Below the pieces are notes generated by a model, which saw only the letters and a list, made by a program, of their open reading frames with translations, did no database searches and was not told where the DNA came from. From Tachypleus tridentatus (lineage: Eukaryota > Arthropoda > Merostomata > Xiphosura > Limulidae), in assembly GCF_004210375.1 (NCBI RefSeq), contig NC_134837.1, forward strand, positions 18,609,586-18,673,585: a DNA stretch of 64,000 nucleotides, read 5' to 3'. The position numbers were made by a program, and so were the translations under genes. Shown piece after piece: positions 56,855 through 64,000 of the stretch; position 1 is the first letter of the stretch, and every line of letters begins with the position of its first letter.

Positions 56855-57088
56855 TAAGGTTTCAGTAAGTTAGAACAGGCTAAGGTTTCAGTAAATTAGA
56901 ACAGGCTAAGGTTTCAGTAAATTAGAACAGGTTAAGGTTTCAGTAAGTTAGAACAGGCTAAGGTTTCAGTAAATTAGAACAGGCTAAGGTTTCAGTAAAT
57001 TAGAACAGGCTAAGGTTTCAGTAAGTTAGAACAGGCTAAGGTTTCAGTAAATTAGAACAGGCTAAGGTTTCAGTATATTAGAACAGGC
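56855..57088. repeat. 26-bp minisatellite, 9 copies
   Basis: Unit taaggtttcagtaaattaga + acaggc, exactly nine units in 234 bp, varying only at aaatt / agtt / atatt and one gtt. Confidence 0.95.
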
Positions 57089-57631
57089 TACTTGGTAATA
57101 AATCTTAATGTTTCATCCACTAACCATTTTTTTTACACAGTTACTTCTTCCATCTGGAATATTAAGTGTACGTTAAACTCCAAGTACTCTGTGTTTAGCT
57201 ATAAGATTCGGTTTCGTACTTCCATAGTTTGTACTTTACCGGTATTTAACCAGAAAATTCCCCTTTCAACTTTTTATTAACCTTATAATTACTGGTGGAA
57301 AGGGGGTTCATCTGGCTTTTTAAATATATTTTCTAAACTAGTTATCCATCAGATTGCCTGTAGCCCTCAGGGTTCTATGACTTCGTTGTCCTCAGATTGA
57401 AAGCAACAAACGAGCCAATAAAAAAAATGCAAAGAATGATATTACAAATAGTTAATATTCTTATTATTGATCGATCCTCGTATCATGTTACACAGAAATT
57501 AATGATAGTTTATAGTAAAAAACATAATGTTATTCAGTATGAGCTTCATTTTCTAATAACCTGAGCCCTCGATAAGTATGCTGAGGAAATTATCACGCAA
57601 ATAAAAAAACAAGGAAGATTACTGAAACTAG
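57089..57631. other. Intergenic sequence
   Basis: Nothing recognised. Confidence 0.45.
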
Positions 57632-57760
57632 TATGATAGTTTAAAAATGTGTCACCCGTGCTCGTAAAATAAACTATAATAGTTTAAGAATGTGTCACCC
57701 GAGCTCGTAAAACAAAGGATAATAGTTTAAGAATGTGTTACCAAAGCTGATAAAACAAAT
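57632..57760. repeat. Repeat of about 44 bp, 3 copies
   Basis: Unit ataatagtttaagaatgtgt + cacccgagctcgtaaaacaa + aggat. The first and third copies are diverged. Confidence 0.88.
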
Positions 57761-57849
57761 CGTCTGACAATGTCGGTTTAAGACCTACCAAATCATTATA
57801 CGACTTTTTTGTCAACGTTCAAATTTCCTGAATTTTAATTACTCGATGT

Positions 57850-58131
57850 ATTTGTTCGTTTGTTTTGAATTTCGCGCAAAACTACTCGAGGGCTATCTGC
57901 GCTAGCCGTCCCTAATTTAGTAGTGTAAGACAAGAGGGAAGGCAGCTAGTTATCACTAACACACCGTCAACTCTTGGGTTTCTCTTTTATCAAATAATAG
58001 TGGGATTGACCGTAGCATTATAACGCCCCTATAGCTAAAAGGGGCGACCATGTTTGGTGCAACGAGGATTCGAAACGGCACACTCAGATTAAGAGCCGAT
58101 CGACTTAAACCACCTGGCCATGCCGGGTCAC
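57850..58131 (-). mobile_element. SINE family A with TSD
   Basis: Full length, moderately diverged. TSD tactcgatgt at 57840-57849 and 58132-58141. Confidence 0.94.
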
Positions 58132-58141
58132 TACTCGATGT

Positions 58142-58586
58142 GATATCTGTTATTATTTAATACAAGCATTGACAAATTTAGGAACGCAACTAAACATTGT
58201 CTAAAACATCTTAAATGAGTGAACAGTTGTAAAATTCAGTTCTCTCATATCTGAAGTGGTGTTAATAGACTGTACCATAACAGTTACGACAAAAACTTAG
58301 AGCTGCCTCAGGGAGCCCGTGGCATCAAACATTAGTTTAATATAATAATTAGTTGGAGAATTAGTTTCTGGGACGGAAGTTGTATAAATTTGTGATTAAT
58401 GAAAGATTATCTTAGGATATGAAAGGTTATTTCTCTTTTATGTATTGGTAAAAACGCCCATAAACACCGCAAAATGCAAAAATGAATATTATATGTGCCC
58501 TGTCCCTGCGTTGACTCAAAGAACTTCCATGCCAATTTTGCGAAGTATTTATAAGATCAGACAACAAGACAGAACTTTTACATTTA
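58142..58586. other. Intergenic sequence
   Basis: A 64-codon open frame (58445-58639) runs into the foldback element and is not a gene. Confidence 0.45.
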
Positions 58587-58668
58587 TACAGGGTGTTCGG
58601 AAAGTCACTGTGCAGTTTTGTCTGTTAATAAATATATAAGTGCACAGTGACTTTCCGAACTCCCTGTA
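58587..58668. mobile_element. mariner-type foldback MITE
   Basis: 82 bp. The left arm, starting tacagggtgttcggaaagtc and running to tgca, and the right arm, starting tgcacagtgactttccgaac and running to ctgta, are 28-bp inverted repeats with one mismatch. A 26-bp AT-rich loop separates them. TA dinucleotides at the ends fit Tc1/mariner insertion. Almost no interior remains, so it is a terminal-repeat-only derivative. Confidence 0.82.
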
Positions 58669-59909
58669 TAAATATTATCTAATAATGTTAACTGTCAATT
58701 ATCAATATTACTATAAATGGAAAGTGAGTTCATTTTGTCTATTTCACATCAGCGGATTCTTTACAAAGTGAATTATTCTTAATATTCTTGTTCCAACTTA
58801 TTTTCGTGTCTGTTGTCTGAATAAACCGACCTATATTTAACTATTAAAATGTTATCCTTTCGATGACTGACACCTAATACGGTTAGTTCTGCATGTTACG
58901 TATTACTGTACAAAAATATGTAATATAAATATAATGTAAGTCAATGTACCGTCACAGGTTTGTTAGGTTAATATTTGTACGTGTGAACTTTTGCTTCCAT
59001 TTCTTCCTATTAGCATAAATTTCAACCACAAACCCAACGATTTTTTTCGCATTCTATAGCATTATAATAAGCTTTACAGTTTAAACGAGAAACGTTTACG
59101 AGCTGTTACAAAGCAGTAAGCCTAAAAAATTGCTATAAAAATCAAGGTACATGTAATAGTAATAATCAGCCATATGCAGTTAACTCGAGCTTTATCAATA
59201 AAATGCCTCAAATTCTATGTTTGGTATTTAGAGTTGTCTGTTACTCTAAACACAATGACCTTATATTGAAATAATATTTCAAGAAGATGTAACGTTTCTG
59301 CTACAAGTTTATTATTTTTTATCATTCAGCAGGCAAGCTGTTTAAAATACCAAAAATAAAGCCCAACCTACCAGTCCAAAATCGATAGAACTCAACACCA
59401 ACAGATGGAAAGAAGAACTTGGTGTGAAACGTACATATGTACATAGTAAGATGTAACGGAACAACAACATATTGATATGGATTTGTTTCGAAACTTTCAC
59501 GTATCTTGTTAGTTCTATACAAACAAACGCTGAACGTGAAAGTCTCAAAACTCGTATCGTTACAAATTTGGAGTTATTTTGAAACAGTTCGTTTAAACTT
59601 TAATTTTGATTGGGTTTCAGATCTACTTTTCCTGCCTTATATTTAGTTTATATGTTAATTCTGCAGAAACACTGCAATGTGGTACGACTTACCGAGTCAT
59701 AAGGTCAAAGTTTACCACCATAAGGTTTATGTTACAAATAGACACTGATGACGCAACATAGTGCTAATGAATGTTATTTTTTTCTTTTTTCAACAAGTAT
59801 TTCGCAGTCTTACAAAACGGGTATGTATTCTGCGTTGACGCTAAAACCAGAAATTTGTCAAACTAAGTTATATTTATCATATATTTATAATCAAAACAAG
59901 TTGTATTGC
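58669..59909. other. AT-rich intergenic sequence
   Basis: Short open frames near 59322-59548 and 59748-59960 show no domain. Confidence 0.45.
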
Positions 59910-60152
59910 TTGTCTGTTTTGGAATTTCTCGCAAAGCTACACGAGAGCTATCTCCACTAGCCGTCCCTAATTTTGCAGTATAAAACTAGAGGGAAGGCAG
60001 ATAGTTATCACACACACACACCATCCACCACCAAATTTAGGGATACTTTTCTACCAATGAACAGTGGGATTGATCGTCGCGTTATAACGCAACCACTGCT
60101 GAAAGGGTGAACATGTTTGGTGTGACGGGGATTCGAACCCGCGACCCTCAGT
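59910..60152 (-). mobile_element. SINE family A, head lost at satellite junction
   Basis: Tail, 3' module, body (with a short CA-repeat expansion at about 60011-60023) and B box are present. The sequence breaks at cgcgaccctcag and passes directly into the 45-bp satellite (cagttaga). The missing part is the A-box half of the head. Confidence 0.88.
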
Positions 60153-61945
60153 TAGACACTAAAGGTTTTGTAAATTAATGGTACTGTTATACAAAGTTAG
60201 ATACTAATCTTTTTCTAAAATACTGGTATTGTTACAGACAGTTAGATACTAAACTTTTCTAAAATAATGGTATTGTTATAGACAGTTAGATACTAAACTT
60301 TTTGTAAAATACTAGTATTATTACAGACAGTTAGATACTAAACTTTTTGTAAAATACTAGTATTATTACAGACAGTTAGATACTAAACTTTTTGTAAAAT
60401 ACTGGTATTGTTACAGACAGTTAGATACTAAACTTTTCTAAAATAATGGTATTGTTATAGACAGTTAGATACTAAACTTTTTGTAAAATACTAGTATTAT
60501 TACAGACAGTTAGATACTAAACTTTTTGTAAAATACTGGTATTGTTACAGACAGTTAGATACTAAACTTTTTGTAAAATACTGGTATTGTTACAGACAGT
60601 TAGATACTAAACTTTTTGTAAAATACTGGTATTATTACAGACAGTTAGATACTAAACTTTTTGTAAAATACTGGTATTATTACAGACAGTTAGATACTAA
60701 ACTTTTTGTAAAATATTGGTATTGTTACAGACAGTTAGATACTAAACTTTTTGTAAAATACTGGTATTGTTACAGACAGTTAGATACTAAACTTTTTGTA
60801 AAATACTGGTATTGTTACAGACAGTTAGATACTAAACTTTTTGTAAAATAATGGTATTGTTACAGACAGTTAGATACTAAACTTTTTGTAAAATAATGGT
60901 ATTGTTACAGACAGTTAGATACTAAACTTTTTGTAAAATAATGGTATTGTTACAGACAGTTAGATACTAAACTTTTTGTAAAATAATGGTATTGTTACAG
61001 ACAGTTAGATACTAAACTTTTTGTAAAATACTGGTATTGTTACAGACAGTTAGATACTAAACTTTTTGTAAAATACTGGTATTGTTACAGACAGTTAGAT
61101 ACTAAACTTTTTGTAAAATACTGGTATTGTTACAGACAGTTAGATACTAAACTTTTTGTAAAATAATGGTATTGTTACAGACAGTTAGATACTAAACTTT
61201 TTGTAAAATAATGGTATTGTTACAGACAGTTAGATACTAAACTTTTTGTAAAATAATGGTATTGTTACAGACAGTTAGATACTAAACTTTTTGTAAAATA
61301 CTAGTATTATTACAGACAGTTAGATACTAAACTTTTTGTAAAATACTAGTATTATTAGAGACAGTTAGATACTAAACTTTTTGTAAAATACTAGTATTAT
61401 TACAGACAGTTAGATACTAAACTTTTTGTAAAATAATGGTATTGTTACAGACAGTTAGATACTAAACTTTTTGTAAAATAATGGTATTGTTACAGACAGT
61501 TAGATACTAAACTTTTTGTAAAATAATGGTATTGTTACAGACAGTTAGATACTAAACTTTTTGTAAAATAATGGTATTGTTACAGACAGTTAGATACTAA
61601 ACTTTTTGTAAAATACTAGTATTATTACAGACAGTTAGATACTAAACGTTTTGTAAAATACTAGTATTATTAGAGACAGTTAGATACTAAACTTTTTGTA
61701 AAATACTAGTATTATTACAGACAGTTAGATAGTAAACTTTTCGTAAAATACTGGTGTTGTTATAACCAGATATATACTAAACTTTTTCTAAAATACTGGT
61801 GTTGTTATAACCAGATATATACTAAACTTTTTCTAAAATACTGGTGTTGTTATAACCAGATATATACTAAACTTTTGTAAAATACTGGTATTGTTATAAC
61901 CAGATATATACTAAACTTTTTCTAAAATACTGGTGTTGTTGTAGA
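60150..61945. repeat. 45-bp satellite, about 40 copies
   Basis: Unit cagttagatactaaactttt + tgtaaaatactggtattgtt + acaga (45 bp). Variants at actgg / aatgg / actag and gttac / attac. A block containing three actagtattatt units (the middle one with agag) occurs near 61285-61400 and again near 61610-61725. The last five units (ataaccagatatatactaaa type) form a diverged edge. Confidence 0.96.
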
Positions 61946-62405
61946 GAGCCACTTATTATAAATTTCAGATGTTTGAGAGACACAAGTCATGAACAAATAT
62001 TACACACACGTTTTTATTGTTAATAAATAAATACATGTACGTAATAATATTTATTCTTGTATGTTGTTTTAAACTGTTAATTTGCATTAATTTCAAGAAT
62101 CACAAAGTAGACTTATATATACCAAATGTTTTCAAAATCCTGGCTTATTATTGTTTTAACTATAAAGAAAGTATTTAATACAGTAATGAACTACGGAAAC
62201 ATTTAAGAAAAATATATACAAATTTGCACTTCATTAGCATTAAATTAGACTGCCAAAAGGGGTAAAAAACAGATATTTTTAATTATATTTATTTGTCTTA
62301 GTAAATATCTGGTCAAAACATGGATGAAAATATATAAAACAATAAAATTAATGGTATTTTAATCAGATACAACCTTACAAAGCTTTAGTTTTATCGTAAT
62401 ATTTT
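61946..62405. other. AT-rich intergenic sequence
   Basis: No hAT terminal repeat was found here, although the transposase 3' end is adjacent. Confidence 0.45.
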
Positions 62406-64000
62406 TTAACACAAAGAAACATTGATACAAATATCAGGCTGTTTACTACTAGTAGAGGTCTTGTGAGTTTCCATCTTGGCTGTGAGTCGCTGAAATTCCG
62501 CCTCATGTGTTTTCAAGGCCGTACGAATCAACTCCGTCAGATGTTGATTTGTAAGGATTGCACGATGCTACGACTTCACAAACTTCATGATAGAGTAGAG
62601 TGATTCACAGCAGTATGTTGTGCTGAAAATTGAGCAGGGTCGTACACTGATTTTATTCAGTTCAGGATATTTAATTTCTGGAACTTGCTCCCAGAACTCA
62701 GTTGTAGAATGGGACTTATTGATCATCTTTAGACCCAAGTTCTCCTGTAGTCTCTTAGTCTCATTTTCAGAGCAGATGATTCTGTAACCAGAGGTTCGCG
62801 AATTGGACAACCATGAATGATCACATCAACCATGAATGGATTTACAAGAAAGATGAAGCAGAGCTTCAGCTTCTGCAAGTCTTCAAACCTATCTAGGAAA
62901 TTATCATGCAGTCCTTGTAACTTATATTTGTATTCTTCCAATTTGTGGTCTTTTATTTCAATATCAGGGAATGTATTTACTCTCTTTTTGAGATTGGGAA
63001 GGTAACTAAAGTTTCTTGACCATATGTCTCTTTAAAAAAGTCTTATTTTATTCTGAAACCTGAAAACTGTCTGAGTAAGATCAGAAACAATCTTATCCTT
63101 CCCCTGGAGTGCCAAGTTGAGTGTTAGCTTATGACTCATAATATCAGTAAGGAACATTAGATGTTGCATCCATTTATCACTTCCCATTTGAAGATAGAAT
63201 CTTTTCTTTTCTTCAAGAAACGTAATAATAGGCTCCAACAGATCAACAAACCTACTTAAGACATTGCTGGTTGACAGCCACCTCACAATGCAGTAGAAAG
63301 TGACATCACTGGGTTTGTCTTCAAGCTCCACTTCTTCAATAAAATTTTTAAATTGTCAGTGAGTCTTTCCATTTAAGCGTATGAAATTGACAATTTCAAG
63401 AACAAATTTCATAACATATTCATACTTGAAGTATCTGGCTGCCAGGTGTTCATGATGAATAATGCAATGAACAGGGAGAAACTCTGGAAAGCTGGGATTA
63501 CTTTTCATAAGTGCAATTAATCCTGCATTTTTCCCCACTATTGCAGATGCTCCATCTGTTGCAACACTGACGAGTTTATCCAGTAGAATATCGGTATATG
63601 TTAAGGGTCCGTCAAGCACATTTTTAATGTCAACACCATGAGTTGTTTCTTTCAGTGCCAGTAAGTCCAACATCTCTTCTTTTACAGCTACATCAGAGGA
63701 AACATAACGAATAAATACCGCCAGCTGTGTAGATTCGTCAAGGGCTAACCTGAATACAAGGGAATTCTTTAAATCATTTTGCACTTTGCCTGCAACATCA
63801 GTACTGATCTGGTAGATACGTCTCTCTATAGTGTGGCCTGAAGCTACTGTTTGTGCTATTAGTCGCTGAAGTTTCGTGTTATTTGGATCTAACACTGCAA
63901 CAACTTCAACTATATTCTTCTTAACAAATTCACCATCAGAATATGGACGTTTATGGACATTTAGCATGAGCAATATTCCATGATATAACAAAACTAGCTT
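62406..64000 (-). pseudogene. hAT transposase pseudogene, GTF2IRD2/ZBED5/FAM200 type, 5' end off window
   Basis: From the right edge, the frame 63991-63356 has an N-terminal helix with KRPYSDGEFVKK. Then come LALDEST (first catalytic Asp), SVATDGASAIVGKNAG (second Asp) and a CxxH motif in VHCIIHH. After an in-frame TGA (63356-63358) it goes on with IVRWLSTSNVLSRF, stops at TAA (63032-63034) and continues in the same frame (IWSRNFSYLPNL...). A frameshift near 62790 leads to the C-terminal dimerisation region (EFWEQVPEIKYPELNK, TTYCCESLYS). After a TAG (62568-62570) it ends with HRAILTNQHLTELIRTALKT. It encoded a DDE transposase for cut-and-paste movement. The N-terminal BED finger is outside the window. 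Broken, so inactive. Confidence 0.88.

Noticed and set aside
61946-62405. 3' terminal repeat of the hAT element
   Set aside because: No CAGGG-type end was seen between the transposase and the satellite, so the boundary cannot be placed.

Overview
This is a 64 kb stretch of AT-rich animal nuclear DNA with no intact host gene. It is dominated by mobile-element relics and minisatellites. No exon chain, bacterial-style operon, rRNA gene or convincing functional tRNA gene was seen. The repeat content points to an arthropod. The abundant SINE families match my memory of horseshoe crab (Xiphosura) repeats, so a xiphosuran is the best guess, but that is an inference that needs a database search.

Three tRNA-derived SINE families recur. 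Family A (about 270-285 bp) has a tRNA-Thr(CGT)-like head, a central body and an (AAAC)n tail. About 36 complete or partial copies lie on both strands, and many have exact 9-12 bp target-site duplications (TSDs). Families B and C (about 115-125 bp) have different tRNA-like heads but end in the same 3' module (core AGATAGCCC...TAGCTTTG) as family A.

The left third (1-23 kb) holds a CR1-like LINE scrap, SINEs and tandem arrays with units of 29, 38, 44, 24, 49 and 23 bp. At 24.0-26.95 kb lies a Penelope-like element (PLE): a minus-strand copy with recognisable reverse transcriptase and GIY-YIG remnants joined to a plus-strand 3' fragment. Both outer ends carry a hammerhead-ribozyme core. Two further hammerhead cores (29.0 kb and 56.0 kb) and one weaker candidate (30.4 kb) stand alone.

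At 37.7-40.5 kb is a decayed LTR retrotransposon with gag, protease and the start of integrase in an order that fits Gmr1-like Ty3/gypsy elements, followed directly by the 3' LTR. The centre and right hold 42/45-, 60-, 39-, 79-, 26- and 44-bp minisatellites. They also hold three small DNA-transposon derivatives: a 445-bp hAT MITE with a perfect 8-bp TSD, a 270-bp TTAA-flanked piggyBac-type MITE and an 82-bp mariner-type foldback. A 1.8-kb, 45-bp satellite follows. The window ends inside a minus-strand hAT transposase pseudogene of the GTF2IRD2/ZBED5/FAM200 type.

I found no new multi-gene system. The items most worth a second look are the hammerhead motifs, the inverted PLE composite, the Gmr1-like element, the hAT MITE and the 3' module shared by the three SINE families.
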